From CBDESM01 sp965242485 (GTDB lineage Bacteria; Chloroflexota; Dehalococcoidia; Bin125): 64,000 nucleotides of DNA. Positions 36,665 to 45,831 of the stretch are shown piece after piece. The notes beneath the pieces were generated by a model, which was not told where the DNA came from, made no database searches, and worked only from the letters and a program-made list of their open reading frames with translations. Each line of letters begins with the position of its first letter. Position 1 is the stretch's first letter. The translations under genes and the position numbers were made by a program. The stretch covers positions 1 to 64,000 of the forward strand of contig CBDESM010000002.1 of NCBI GenBank assembly GCA_965242485.1, given 5' to 3'.

Positions 36665-37786
36665 GCCGCCGCCCCTTCGGCGATCCTCGTCTGCAGCCAG
36701 GCGCGCATCAGCGGTTCGACCTCGCCGTCCAGCACGCCCGTCGTGTCCGAGGTTTCCCACTGCGTCCTCAGATCCTTGACCATCTGGTACGGGTGCAGCA
36801 CGTAGGAGCGTATCTGGTTGCCCCAGGCGGGCTGCTTGCGTTCGCCGCGCAGCGCCTGCTTCTCCGCCTCCTGCCGTTCCTCCTCCAGTTTCAGCAGCTT
36901 GGCCATCAGCACGGTTTTCGCGCTCTCGCGGTTGCGCCTGAGCGAACGTTCGTTCTGGCAGGAGACGACGATCCCAGTCGGCAGGTGCGTGATCCGCACC
37001 GCGGTCGAGTTCTTCTGCACGTTCTGCCCTCCGTGCCCGGAAGCGCGGAACACGTCCGTCTTGAGGTCGTTCTCCTCGTCGATCTCGATCTCGGCCGCGC
37101 CCTCGACTTCGGGCAAGATCACGACCTCGGCGAAAGCGGTGTGGCGCAGCTTGTCGTTGTCGAACGGGGAAATGCGGACCAGCCGGTGGACGCCGTGCTC
37201 GGAACGGAGCCAGCCGTAGGCGGAATCGCCCTTGACTTCGATGATGGTGCTTTTGATCCCGGCCTCGTCGCCGCGCACGACATCGATCAGGTCGGCGTCG
37301 AAGCCGCCGCGCTCGGCCCAGCGCAAGTACATCCGCTGGAGCATCTCGGCCCAGTCCTGCGCGTCGACGCCGCCGGTGCCGGGGCGCAGCTCGATGATCG
37401 CGTTGCGCTCGTCGTAGGGCCCGGAGAAGGCGAGCTGGAAGGATTCGCGCTCGATCGCGCCGGCGATCTGCTCAACCTCGGAGTCCATATCGGTCGCGAG
37501 CTCGAGCCGCTCGGCTTCGTCGTCGACCAGCGCGGCGAGCTCGATCAGCTCCTTGGCGTCGCGGATGCGGCGGTCGAGGCCGTCCCACGTTTCGATCATG
37601 GCCTGGCGCGAGGCGAGCCGCCGCATGTGCGCCCGCGCCCGCTCGCCGTCGTCCCAGAAGCCGGCGGCGGCGGACTCCCGTTCAAGTCGCGCCGCTTCCG
37701 CGCGCATCGCGGTCAGGTCAAAGACGCTCCAAGACGTCGCGCAGCCGCGCCTCGACCTCGTTCAGCAGGTCCTGCAGATCGTCCAC
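36661..37786 (-). CDS. prfB: Peptide chain release factor 2, with programmed +1 frameshift
   Basis: 374 residues when read through a +1 frameshift. Recognises UAA and UGA stops. GTG 37786 (GGAGGGG upstream) begins the short first frame of 22 codons, ending CTT TGA C at 37723-37717. Shifting by one base continues in the main frame. The codon-recognition tripeptide SPF (VRISPFDND) and the peptidyl-hydrolysis motif GGQ (SGHGGQNVQKN) are present. A GGAG stretch a few bases before the shift site can act as the internal Shine-Dalgarno. Starting at ATG 37707 alone would drop the conserved N-terminus. Confidence 0.93.
37717..37723 (-). promoter_or_regulatory. prfB programmed frameshift site CTTTGAC
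   Basis: The sequence CTT TGA C matches the classic RF2 autoregulatory site: low RF2 slows termination at UGA and favours the +1 shift. GGAG stands just upstream in the mRNA as the stimulatory element. Confidence 0.9.
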
Positions 37787-37828
37787 GAAGCCCCTCCGGC
37801 GCGGTTTCCGCGCGCGGCCGTCACGGTA

Positions 37829-38737
37829 TCAGTGGAGCGCCCGCGCGGAAGCGCGCGCCAGCCGCGCCGCCCGCGTCACGTTGTTCAGCAGCATCGCCAC
37901 GGTCATCGGGCCGACGCCGCCGGGCACGGGCGTGATCGCCGCCGCGATTTCGGAGACCGCCTCGAACTCGACGTCGCCGGCCAGCCGGTAGCCGCGCTTG
38001 CGGGAAGGATCGTCGACGCGGTTGACGCCGACATCGATCACGACGGCGCCGGGGCGGACCATGTCGGCGGTGATCGCGCCGGCACGGCCGGCGGCGGCGA
38101 CGAGGATGTCGGCCCGCCGTGTGTGCCCGGCCAGGTCTTCGGTCGCGGTATGGCAGATCGTGACCGTCGCGTTGGCGCCCGAGCGCTTCTGGGCCAGCAT
38201 CGCGGCCAGCGGCATGCCGACCAGCCGCGAGCGGCCGACGACGACGACGTGCTTGCCGGCCGGATCGCGGCCCGAGCGCACGAGCAACTGCTGGACGCCG
38301 TGCGGCGTCGCCGGCAGGAAGCGCTCGCGCCCGAGCAGGATGCGGCCCTGGTTCTCCGGGTGCAGGCCGTCCACGTCCTTGAGCGGGTCGATCCGGTCGA
38401 GCAATGGCTCCGGCGGCACGCCGTCGGGCAGGGGCAGCTGGAGGATGATCCCGTGCACCGACGGGTCCTCGTTGAGATCGTCGATGCGCTGTTCGATCTG
38501 CGAGAGCAGGACGACGGCCGGGCCGGACGGAATGCGGTGGACGTCGACGCGGATGCCGGTTTCGGCGGCGGCGCGCTCCTTGCCGCGGACGTAGGAGGCG
38601 GAGGCGGGATCGTCGCCGACGAGGACGACGGCGAGGCGGGGGAGCAGGCCGTCGTCGAGCATCGCCTCGGTCTGCGCGGCGAGCCCGGCGCGGATGCCGG
38701 CGGCGATTTCGGCCCCGTCGATGATCGAAGCGGTCAC
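37829..38737 (-). CDS. folD: Bifunctional methylenetetrahydrofolate dehydrogenase/cyclohydrolase
   Basis: 302 residues from GTG 38737. FolD interconverts 5,10-methylene- and 10-formyl-tetrahydrofolate with NADP. Visible signatures are SYVRGKERAAAE with the catalytic Lys region, LQLPLP, the Rossmann turn VVGRSRLVGMP, and the C-terminal TPVPGGVGPMT. Length fits the family. Upstream in-frame codons give only arginine/proline-rich sequence, so the later start is preferred. Confidence 0.93.
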   Translation of the reverse strand: MTASIIDGAEIAAGIRAGLAAQTEAMLDDGLLPRLAVVLVGDDPASASYVRGKERAAAETGIRVDVHRIPSGPAVVLLSQIEQRIDDLNEDPSVHGIILQLPLPDGVPPEPLLDRIDPLKDVDGLHPENQGRILLGRERFLPATPHGVQQLLVRSGRDPAGKHVVVVGRSRLVGMPLAAMLAQKRSGANATVTICHTATEDLAGHTRRADILVAAAGRAGAITADMVRPGAVVIDVGVNRVDDPSRKRGYRLAGDVEFEAVSEIAAAITPVPGGVGPMTVAMLLNNVTRAARLARASARALH

Positions 38738-38939
38738 GCAGCGAGGGTATCCCGCCGCCCTTCTAGGCGCGCCCGCGCGGATCCGCGGCGGACGGTATCC
38801 GCCCGCTAACAGTGGCCGGCCCGTTATGGACGGCGCGCGCGGCATTTGACGCGGCGCTGATGGATCGGCGCGGGCCGCTGGCTAGGGTGATCGGCGTTGC
38901 GTTTCGGCAGCCTCGGGCGGCGGGGCCGGTGCCGCGGCG

Positions 38940-39545
38940 GTGTCACTGCTACCCCACTCGATCTCCAGTGACGTCTCCGAGCGGATCGGGCGCGCGGCCG
39001 CGCGCACCGGTTTGACGCCCAACGCCTTCACGGTCCTCGGCCTGACGGGCGCGGGCGCCGCCGCGGCGCTGATCTCCTTCGGTTGGCTCTGGCAGGGCGG
39101 GGTCGTCTTCCTCGCCGCCTCGCTCTTCGATCTGCTCGACGGCGCGGTCGCCCGGGCGACCGAGCGCGCGAGCGATTGGGGCGCCGTCTTCGACGCCGTC
39201 TCCGACCGCCTCGCGGACTTCGCGATCCTGTTCGCGATCATCATCTGGGCGAGCGGCGCCGACGTCGGCCGCCGCGAGCTGGTGATCGTCGCAACCGTGG
39301 CGATGTTCGGCGGGATGCTGGTGAGTTATACGCGCTCGAAGGCGGGCGAGTTCGGCGTGCGCATCCGCAGCGGCCTCGGCACGCGGGCGGAGCGCACCGT
39401 GATCCTCGGCGCCGCGCTCGTCTTCGGCGGCGCAGTTCACATCGACGCGCTGCGCATCTGCCTCTACCTGCTCGCCGTGCTCGCCTGCCTCACCGCCCTG
39501 CAGCGCTGGTACCTCACCTGGTCCGCAATGCGCGACTCCGCCTAG
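38940..39545 (+). CDS. CDP-alcohol phosphatidyltransferase (possible phosphatidylinositol-phosphate synthase)
   Basis: 201 residues, integral membrane protein with several hydrophobic helices. The family signature DG-xx-AR-x8-G-xxx-D-xxx-D is complete at about residues 65-90 (LDGAVARATERASDWGAVFD). Such enzymes transfer a phosphatidyl group from CDP-diacylglycerol to an alcohol. With ino1, PatA-like and PimA-like genes in the window, inositol phosphate is a reasonable acceptor, but glycerol phosphate cannot be excluded. The start GTG 38940 is likely. Confidence 0.83.
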   Translation: MSLLPHSISSDVSERIGRAAARTGLTPNAFTVLGLTGAGAAAALISFGWLWQGGVVFLAASLFDLLDGAVARATERASDWGAVFDAVSDRLADFAILFAIIIWASGADVGRRELVIVATVAMFGGMLVSYTRSKAGEFGVRIRSGLGTRAERTVILGAALVFGGAVHIDALRICLYLLAVLACLTALQRWYLTWSAMRDSA

Positions 39546-40150
39546 CGGTCGAATAAAGCCCAGATTCGCTTGAAGTCGACGACGAAACCGGGCATCTCGG
39601 GGCCGACTTCCAGCGTCAGCGGGCTCACGTGCACTTCCGGTTCGCCATCGTCGCAGAAGACGTAGACCGTCTTGGACAAAGGGTCGATCATCCAGACGAC
39701 TTTCGCGCCGTCGCGCATCCACTCGCGCGCGCTCTCCAGCTGCGAGGCGACCGACTGGCCGATGCGTCGAATCTCGACCACGACAGACGGGATTATGCGC
39801 GGATAGCCGGGTTCGCCGGCTTGGCGCAGCACCTTTTCGCCCTGCTCGGCGGTGAACCAGCACGCATTGGGAGCACGCGTCCGCAGATCATGCGGCCGGC
39901 GAACCCCGGCGCCGGCGCCACTGACCAAGCCGCCGGCCTCGTCCGCCCAATTCATGAACTGCTGGATCAGCATCACCCCGATGTACGGCGCGAAGCCGGG
40001 GCTGCTTCCAGAGAGGATGAGTTCCCCTCGCGCCCCGCGCTCGATGTCCAAGTGCGGGTTCAGCTCGGCGCAGCGCTCGAGCAGATCATCCGTCAGCGGC
40101 GTTTCGGCCGGCAGCTCGACGACGTAGACCGCGTCCTCGGCCGCATCCAC
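39542..40150 (-). CDS. Uma2 family protein with altered active-site motif
   Basis: 202 residues of the Uma2 family (VVEIRRIGQS, WMIDP near the C-terminus). The usual PDxSW reads PNACW here, replacing the first catalytic Asp with Asn, so nuclease activity may be lost. It overlaps the convergent CDP-alcohol transferase gene by four bases and starts 13 bases after the thioredoxin-like gene ends. Confidence 0.78.
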   Translation of the reverse strand: MDAAEDAVYVVELPAETPLTDDLLERCAELNPHLDIERGARGELILSGSSPGFAPYIGVMLIQQFMNWADEAGGLVSGAGAGVRRPHDLRTRAPNACWFTAEQGEKVLRQAGEPGYPRIIPSVVVEIRRIGQSVASQLESAREWMRDGAKVVWMIDPLSKTVYVFCDDGEPEVHVSPLTLEVGPEMPGFVVDFKRIWALFDR

Positions 40151-40163
40151 GAGAGCGGCCGGG

Positions 40164-40784
40164 CTAGCAGCCGGACTTGACGAGGTCGACGATCTCGCGG
40201 ACGGTTTCGTCGCGCCAGCTGGCCCACTCGTCGCCGCGCTGGAGGTCCTGGTAGCCCTGCCGGATGCGGGCGCGGTGGTCGTCTTCGTTCTCGTCCTCGC
40301 CGCGCTTGAACAGCCGCTGCATGTCGGCCATGTACTCGTTGGCCTTGGCCGGGCGCTCGATCCAATGCCCGATGTACTCGTGCTCCGGCGTGTAGAGCAC
40401 GGCCGTCGGGATGCTCTGGTGCTCGCCGTCCTTGAGGAATTCGCGCATGATGTCGAGGTGCTCGTCGCGCGGGAAGATGCGCAGCTCCCAGCCGGCGTTG
40501 GCGGCGACTTCGGCCAGCACGGGCAGGCCGCGGTAGACGTCGGGGCACCAGTCCTCGCCGAGCACGAGCATCTTCAGGCGCGGCAGCTGCTGCAGCTCGG
40601 CCCGGTGCTCGTCGGAGAGCTGCCAGGAGCCCATGTTGCGGACGAAGCGCTCGACGTTGGAGCCGCGCGGGTTGCCGCTGGGCGAGGGGCGCTGCTGGTT
40701 CTCCTCGGAGGCGATGTAGGCCAGGTACTGGTTCCAGGTCATGCCGGAGGCGAAGCGTTCCTCGGTGACTGCGGAGTCGGTCAT
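40164..40784 (-). CDS. Thioredoxin-family protein
   Basis: 206 residues from ATG 40784. A thioredoxin-like fold of the Thioredoxin_9 type: MLVLGEDWCPDV carries a single active-site Cys in WCPDV (no second Cys three residues on), and IPTAVLYTPEHEYIG is the cis-Pro strand. Cytoplasmic, no signal. A peroxide or thiol role is possible but unproven; the adjacent genes give little help. Confidence 0.75.
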   Translation of the reverse strand: MTDSAVTEERFASGMTWNQYLAYIASEENQQRPSPSGNPRGSNVERFVRNMGSWQLSDEHRAELQQLPRLKMLVLGEDWCPDVYRGLPVLAEVAANAGWELRIFPRDEHLDIMREFLKDGEHQSIPTAVLYTPEHEYIGHWIERPAKANEYMADMQRLFKRGEDENEDDHRARIRQGYQDLQRGDEWASWRDETVREIVDLVKSGC

Positions 40785-40824
40785 GTCGCGTTCCTTTCCG
40801 GGCGGCGCGGGCTCGCGGCCGCCG

Positions 40825-41079
40825 TTATGCGTGATCCTGATGGCAGGGGCATGAGCACTCGTCGAGCGAGTAGCGCATGACGTCGATATAGGTGGATTCG
40901 GCCAGCCGCTCGGCCAGGTCCGCGGAAAGGCCGGTGCCGCCGGGACCGCGCGCCTCGCGGACCTTCTCGTAGGCATAGGCGGCCATGGCCGAAGCGCGGT
41001 TGATGACGTCGGCCAAGTCGGAGCGGACGACGCCTTCCTCGCCCGCTGCCCTGTCCAGATCGGCGCCTTGATCGCTCAC
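40825..41079 (-). CDS. Small protein with Cys/His-rich tail
   Basis: 84 residues from GTG 41079. Mostly helical, with a C-terminal CSCPCHQDHA that could bind metal. Unrecognised. It lies 40 bases before the thioredoxin-like gene on the same strand. Confidence 0.5.
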   Translation of the reverse strand: MSDQGADLDRAAGEEGVVRSDLADVINRASAMAAYAYEKVREARGPGGTGLSADLAERLAESTYIDVMRYSLDECSCPCHQDHA

Positions 41080-41188
41080 GTCGCCACCTCCCCGGCAGCG
41101 GTGCGGCCGTCCGCCCCGCTCGGTGGCGATTATCGTACACGCCTGCGATGCCCGGCAACGGCCGCGGCAGGGCGACGGGAGGCGCGCG

Positions 41189-42085
41189 ATGGCCCAGATG
41201 GAGTTCGGCTGCCAGATACCGGCTTGGCATTGGCGCTGGGACGTGTCCGAGCTGCGCGACTGGGCGCAGGGCGTCGAGGCGCTCGGCGCGGACTTCATCT
41301 CGATGGCCGACCACGTCACCTACCAGTACGAGACGCCGGATCGGCCGATCACGGGGCCCTACCGAGACGACGTGCAGCAACACGAGGTGATGACGACGCT
41401 GGCCTGGTTGGCGGCGCACACGAGCCGGGTGGCGCTGCAGCCGAACGTGCTGGTGCTGACCCAGCGCGAGCCGGTGCTGGTGGCCAAGCAGGCCGCCGAG
41501 ATCGACGTGCTCTCTGGCGGCCGCCTGCGGCTGGGGCTGGGGATCGGCTGGCAGGAGGGCGAGTACGAGTCGCTGGGGGTGCCGTTCCGGCGGCGCGGCG
41601 CGCGGATGGACGAGGCGATCGAGGTGCTGCGCGCCTGCTGGACGATGGAGCCGATCAACTTCGAGGGCGAATGGACGACGATCCGCGAGATGAGCATGCT
41701 GCCCAAGCCGGTCACGCCCGGCGGCCCGCCGCTGCTCTTCGGCGGGCTCTCGGAGCCGGCCGTCGCGCGCGCGGCAAGGGTCGGCGACGGCTGGATCGCG
41801 CCGGTGCAGTCGGAAGTGGCGGCGCTGGCCGACGTGTCGGACCGGCTGCGGGCGGCGCTGGCCGCGAACGGGCGCGAGGAGGATGCGTTCCCGTTGCAAT
41901 GGCTGCCGCCGATGGACGAGAACCTCGAGCGGACGCGCGACACGCTGCAAGCGGCCAAAGACGCCGGCTTCACCCGACTCGGCGTCGGCATGCCCAACTA
42001 CGACCGCGAGGGCCAAGTCCCCGTCGACCAGTACCTGCGCCAACTGGAAGCAGTCTGGCGCGAAGTCTGGTCCGGCCTGCGCTGA
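41189..42085 (+). CDS. LLM-class (luciferase-like, probably F420-dependent) oxidoreductase
   Basis: 298 residues from ATG 41189 with GGGAGG upstream. TIM-barrel luciferase-like monooxygenase family: ADFISMADHV, RVALQPNVLVL, VLSGGRLRLGLGIGWQ and FGGLSEPAVARAARVGDGW are typical of F420-dependent members, which are common in Actinomycetota and Chloroflexota. Cofactor F420 versus FMN and the substrate cannot be decided. Confidence 0.85.
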   Translation: MAQMEFGCQIPAWHWRWDVSELRDWAQGVEALGADFISMADHVTYQYETPDRPITGPYRDDVQQHEVMTTLAWLAAHTSRVALQPNVLVLTQREPVLVAKQAAEIDVLSGGRLRLGLGIGWQEGEYESLGVPFRRRGARMDEAIEVLRACWTMEPINFEGEWTTIREMSMLPKPVTPGGPPLLFGGLSEPAVARAARVGDGWIAPVQSEVAALADVSDRLRAALAANGREEDAFPLQWLPPMDENLERTRDTLQAAKDAGFTRLGVGMPNYDREGQVPVDQYLRQLEAVWREVWSGLR

Positions 42086-42130
42086 AACAGCGGCTCAGCA
42101 TCGACAGATTGCATCAGGCGATAGGTGAAA

Positions 42131-42152
42131 CGACTTTTCGCGTGAAAAGTCG
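42131..42152. terminator. Hairpin between convergent genes
   Basis: CGACTTTTC and GAAAAGTCG form a 9-bp stem with a GCGT loop in the 75-base gap between two convergent genes. The T and A runs inside the stem would suit a terminator working in both directions. Confidence 0.5.
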
Positions 42153-42160
42153 CCCATTGA

Positions 42161-43252
42161 TCAGGCGGGATCGGCGAGGAGTCGCCGGTAAAGATGCTCG
42201 TGAGCGCGGCCGACGATGGCGGCACTGAAGCGACGGGCGCCGGCGCGGCCGTTGGCGATCAGGCGCGCGCGTTCGGCGTCGTCTTGGAGAACGCGGGCGA
42301 GGGCGGCGGCCAGGGCGTCCGCATTGTCGGGCGGGACGAGCAGGGCGTCGCGGCCGTTCCGGGTGGCGATGCGGTAGCCGGCGATGTCAGACGCGACGAC
42401 GGGGGCGCCGGCAGACATCGCTTCAATCAGCGTCAGGCCCAGCGCTTCGCCGCCCAACGCGGGCGAGCAGAACATGGCGGCGGCCGCCATCAGCTCCCGT
42501 GCACGGGCCGGCGGAACCGGGCCGAGGAAGTCAACCCGCTCCGCGACGCCCAAGCGGGCGGCAAGCTGCCGCGGCCGATCCGAGACCGGCCCGGCGACGA
42601 CGATACGCGTATCGCTATCTCGCGCCAGCAACGCGGCGGCCCGCAGCAGGACGGGCAAACCCTTGCGCGGCTCGTCGCGGCCGACGAAGAGGATCGCGCC
42701 CGCAGCCGCGTCGTCTGCATCGGCGGATGGCAGCGGGGTAATGGCGGGAGGGATGATGCGGACGGGGCCGGGCAGCGCGGGAGCGGCCGTGGCCAAGGCG
42801 ACGTTGGAAACCGCGATCAGCGCATCGGCGCGGGAGAGCATCCGCCGCGCGAGCGGGCGCAATGCTCGATAGGCGCGCGCCGACGACGGCTCGGCCGAGT
42901 GCAGCGTGCAGACCAGCTTCGCCGAGCGCGATGCCGCCGCCAGCGCGACCGACCCGAGCAGGGGCAGCAACGGCTCCTGGACGTGGATCACATCCCACGA
43001 CGGGTCTGCAGCGAGCGCGCGGACCCGTGCCAGCGCGCGCGGGTCGAGCAGAAGATCGGCATCGGTGCCGCCGAGCCTGCGACGGATCGGGCGGCCGAGC
43101 GGCTCGACGCCAAGCGGCGAAGCGCCCGATGCCGGCGCGGCGAGCTCGACTTCATGGCCGCGGCTCCACAGCCAGTCGGAGATCGCCGTCGCGTGCGTCT
43201 GCACGCCGCCGGGCTTGGCGGCGTCGTAGGGCATCAGCTGCAGGATGCGCAT
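42161..43252 (-). CDS. GT4-family glycosyltransferase (PimA-like)
   Basis: 363 residues, GT-B fold. The acceptor side has GGVQTHATAISDWL near the N-terminus; the donor side has FVGRDEPRKGLPVLL and the EX7E motif EALGLTLIE. The overall form is close to mannosyltransferases such as PimA, which adds mannose to phosphatidylinositol on the cytoplasmic membrane face. Given the inositol-lipid genes nearby this is the favoured role; another sugar or acceptor is possible. Confidence 0.8.
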   Translation of the reverse strand: MRILQLMPYDAAKPGGVQTHATAISDWLWSRGHEVELAAPASGASPLGVEPLGRPIRRRLGGTDADLLLDPRALARVRALAADPSWDVIHVQEPLLPLLGSVALAAASRSAKLVCTLHSAEPSSARAYRALRPLARRMLSRADALIAVSNVALATAAPALPGPVRIIPPAITPLPSADADDAAAGAILFVGRDEPRKGLPVLLRAAALLARDSDTRIVVAGPVSDRPRQLAARLGVAERVDFLGPVPPARARELMAAAAMFCSPALGGEALGLTLIEAMSAGAPVVASDIAGYRIATRNGRDALLVPPDNADALAAALARVLQDDAERARLIANGRAGARRFSAAIVGRAHEHLYRRLLADPA

Positions 43253-43274
43253 GGCGGGACGCCGGCCGCGGCGG

Positions 43275-45827
43275 TCAGGGGACCTGGTTCCAGACGGCGG
43301 GCTCGTTCATGTGGATGGCGAGCACGTTGCCGGGTAGCGGCGCGGTGCTCCAGCCGCCGTCTTCACGGAGGTCGATCCACTGCCCGGTTTCCGCGTCGAG
43401 CGCCCAAGCGCCCTCCAGCCGCGCCCCGAGCGCGCGCAGCGCGGCGGCCGCGCTCGCGTCGCCGCCCATCCAGGCGGCGTAGTTGAGCCCGGCGGCCAGG
43501 CCGACGCTGCCCTCGCCGGCCGGCACCGAGCGTTCGAGCGTGAGCAGCCAGGGCGATTCGAGGTTGATCAGCAGGACGTCGCCGCGGCGGACCGAGCTGA
43601 ACGTCGCCAGCGGCTGCGGCGCGCGCGGGCTCCACATCCGCCAAGCCCTCGCTTCCGCGTCCCAGCGGGCGGCGGAGACGACGCGGCGGCCGAGCTCCGC
43701 CAGCGCGTCGGCGACCGGCCGCTCCGGCCCGAGCCAGGCGATCCAGCGGAAGCCCGCCTGCAGCGGCCGAGTCTCGGGCCGCAGGTAGGGCGCTGAAAAT
43801 TCCGACGTGCTCGCGTCGGGGCCGATGGCCAGCGCGCGCAGCGCCGCCCGCGGCTCGACGTCGGTCGGCAGCTCAGCCTGCCAGCGGCCCGACGAGGCCG
43901 CCTGCCCGCGCGCGATCGGGCCGTGCCCATCCTGATCGACTTCGTAGATCCAGACGAGCGATCCGGGCGTTGCGTCGCCGGCGACGGTGACGCGGAGGTG
44001 GCCGAAGGACACATCAGCCTGGCCGACGGCTTCGTACTCGAGGATGCGCGGCGCGTTGATCAGGCCGTTGGGGCCGCGGTCGGCGTCGCCGGCGTCGTTG
44101 GGCGTGGGGCCGTCGCCGCCGAGGTCGATGTCTAGGCCGCCGTTGCCGCTGAAGACGTTGTCCTCGAGCAGGTTCCCCGTGGAATCATTCCCGAGCACCG
44201 CGATTCCCGCGCCGGCCAGGCCGGTGATCCAGTTCTCCCGCACGTCGATGCCGGCGGTCCCGTCCTCGAGCACGACGCCGCGTCCGGTCCGGGCCGCCGC
44301 GACGGCGCGGAAGGCGAGGGGGGTGCGGGCCGCCGCGCCGATCCGGTTGCCGCCGACCTTGGTCCCGCAGACGGGCCGGGACGCCTCGGCGCGGCAGTCG
44401 CCGGCCGAGGTTTCGGCGATCCGCACGGCCGCGTCGGCCCCGGCGAGGATGTTGCCGAGCCCGGGCTCGCCGCCGATCATGACTTCGGAGGCCAGGCTCG
44501 AATCGATCGCGGCCCGCGTGCCCGCGCCGCGCGCGCCAGCGATCTGGTTGCGATGGAGGCTGACCCGCGAGGTCGCCGCGTCGCGCACGACGATCCCGTA
44601 CTCGCCGGCCAGCACGTAGTTGGCGCGGACGTAGACCGTGTTGGCGCCGGCGACGACGGAGACGCCGCGCTCGCGGTTGGGCAGCGGCTCGGCGTCGGCG
44701 AGCGCGGACGCCTCCGGCGCGCGGGCCGGCGGCGCGAAGCCGCGCGGGTACAGGCCGATCCAGTTGCGCTCCAGCCACACGTCGCGCGCCAGCTGCTCGA
44801 CCGCGATGCCGACGCGGTTGCCGGCGACGACGTTCGCCCCGCCGAGCCCGATCTCGACATCGGCCGCGTTTTCGCCGATGAAGATGCCGATGTCGTTGGC
44901 CGCGGCCGCGCCGCCGGGGGCGACGCCGATCCAGTTGCCGTCGATCGCGGTCGCGGGCGAGGAGGTGCCGCGCACTTCGACCCCGGCGACGCGGGAGGCG
45001 GCGATCACGTTCGCGCGCACGGACGCCTGCGCGCCGTCGACGACGAGCACGCCGTCGTCGTTGGCCAGCGCCGTTCCGCCGGCGCCGAGGCCGATCAGGT
45101 TGCCGGCGACGAAGGCGTTGACGCTGCCCTGGCCGCCGATCACGACGCCGTGGCCGGCGCGGCCGGGCGAGGAGTTGCCGGCCAGGCGGTTGCCGCAGCC
45201 GGGGCACTCGCCGCCGATGCGGACGTCGGCCGCGCCGCCGAGCACGCCGATGCCGGCCAGCCGGTTGGGCGCGGCCGCGCGGCCGTCGGGCGTCATGCCG
45301 ATCCAGTTGCCCTCCAGCACGGCGCCGGAGGCGGCGTTGTGGAAGACGCCGATGCCCTGCCGCTGGAAGCCGCCGATGCCGAGCCCGCGCACCACCGCCC
45401 CGCCGCGGTAGACCGTGATCCCCGCCGCGTCGCCCGCGCCGCTCCCGTCCAGGTAGACGCGCGGCGGCGCTCCGCTGCGCCAGCCGGGCTGGCTGGTCGC
45501 GTCGATCTCGATGCCCTCGTCGGCCAGCGGATCGAGCTCGCGCTGGAGCCGGATCACCGCGCGGCCCGCGCCGTCGAGGCCGCTGGCGATGTTGAAGCGG
45601 ATGCGGTCGGGGCCGTTCGAGTCGTTGGCGGCGCGGATCGCCTGGCGCAGCGTGCAGCTGGACGGATGGCAGAGGCCCGCCTCGTCGCCGGTCGAGGTGA
45701 CGGTCCAGGCGTGCGCCTGGCCGCCGGCGCGGGGGGCGAGCGCGATCAGCGCCGCGGCGATGACGGCGAGCGCGATCAGGAGGGCGGCGAGGAGCGGGCG
45801 GCGGGAGCGGGCGGGCGCGGCGGGCAT
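43275..45827 (-). CDS. Secreted beta-helix surface protein with two C-terminal modules
   Basis: 850 residues from ATG 45827. Signal peptide core at about 12-33. CHPSSCTLRQAIRAAN is the CSLREAI-type motif found at the start of bacterial parallel beta-helix surface proteins; many helix rungs (AGVEVRG, NIGIFIGE and similar) follow. The final ~170 residues hold two copies of the GxxxAWxG...GDxLxI module seen in other secreted proteins here. Probably surface or secreted, binding rather than enzymatic. It starts four bases after the preceding gene's stop, implying an operon. Confidence 0.8.
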   Translation of the reverse strand: MPAAPARSRRPLLAALLIALAVIAAALIALAPRAGGQAHAWTVTSTGDEAGLCHPSSCTLRQAIRAANDSNGPDRIRFNIASGLDGAGRAVIRLQRELDPLADEGIEIDATSQPGWRSGAPPRVYLDGSGAGDAAGITVYRGGAVVRGLGIGGFQRQGIGVFHNAASGAVLEGNWIGMTPDGRAAAPNRLAGIGVLGGAADVRIGGECPGCGNRLAGNSSPGRAGHGVVIGGQGSVNAFVAGNLIGLGAGGTALANDDGVLVVDGAQASVRANVIAASRVAGVEVRGTSSPATAIDGNWIGVAPGGAAAANDIGIFIGENAADVEIGLGGANVVAGNRVGIAVEQLARDVWLERNWIGLYPRGFAPPARAPEASALADAEPLPNRERGVSVVAGANTVYVRANYVLAGEYGIVVRDAATSRVSLHRNQIAGARGAGTRAAIDSSLASEVMIGGEPGLGNILAGADAAVRIAETSAGDCRAEASRPVCGTKVGGNRIGAAARTPLAFRAVAAARTGRGVVLEDGTAGIDVRENWITGLAGAGIAVLGNDSTGNLLEDNVFSGNGGLDIDLGGDGPTPNDAGDADRGPNGLINAPRILEYEAVGQADVSFGHLRVTVAGDATPGSLVWIYEVDQDGHGPIARGQAASSGRWQAELPTDVEPRAALRALAIGPDASTSEFSAPYLRPETRPLQAGFRWIAWLGPERPVADALAELGRRVVSAARWDAEARAWRMWSPRAPQPLATFSSVRRGDVLLINLESPWLLTLERSVPAGEGSVGLAAGLNYAAWMGGDASAAAALRALGARLEGAWALDAETGQWIDLREDGGWSTAPLPGNVLAIHMNEPAVWNQVP

Positions 45828-45831
45828 CGGC

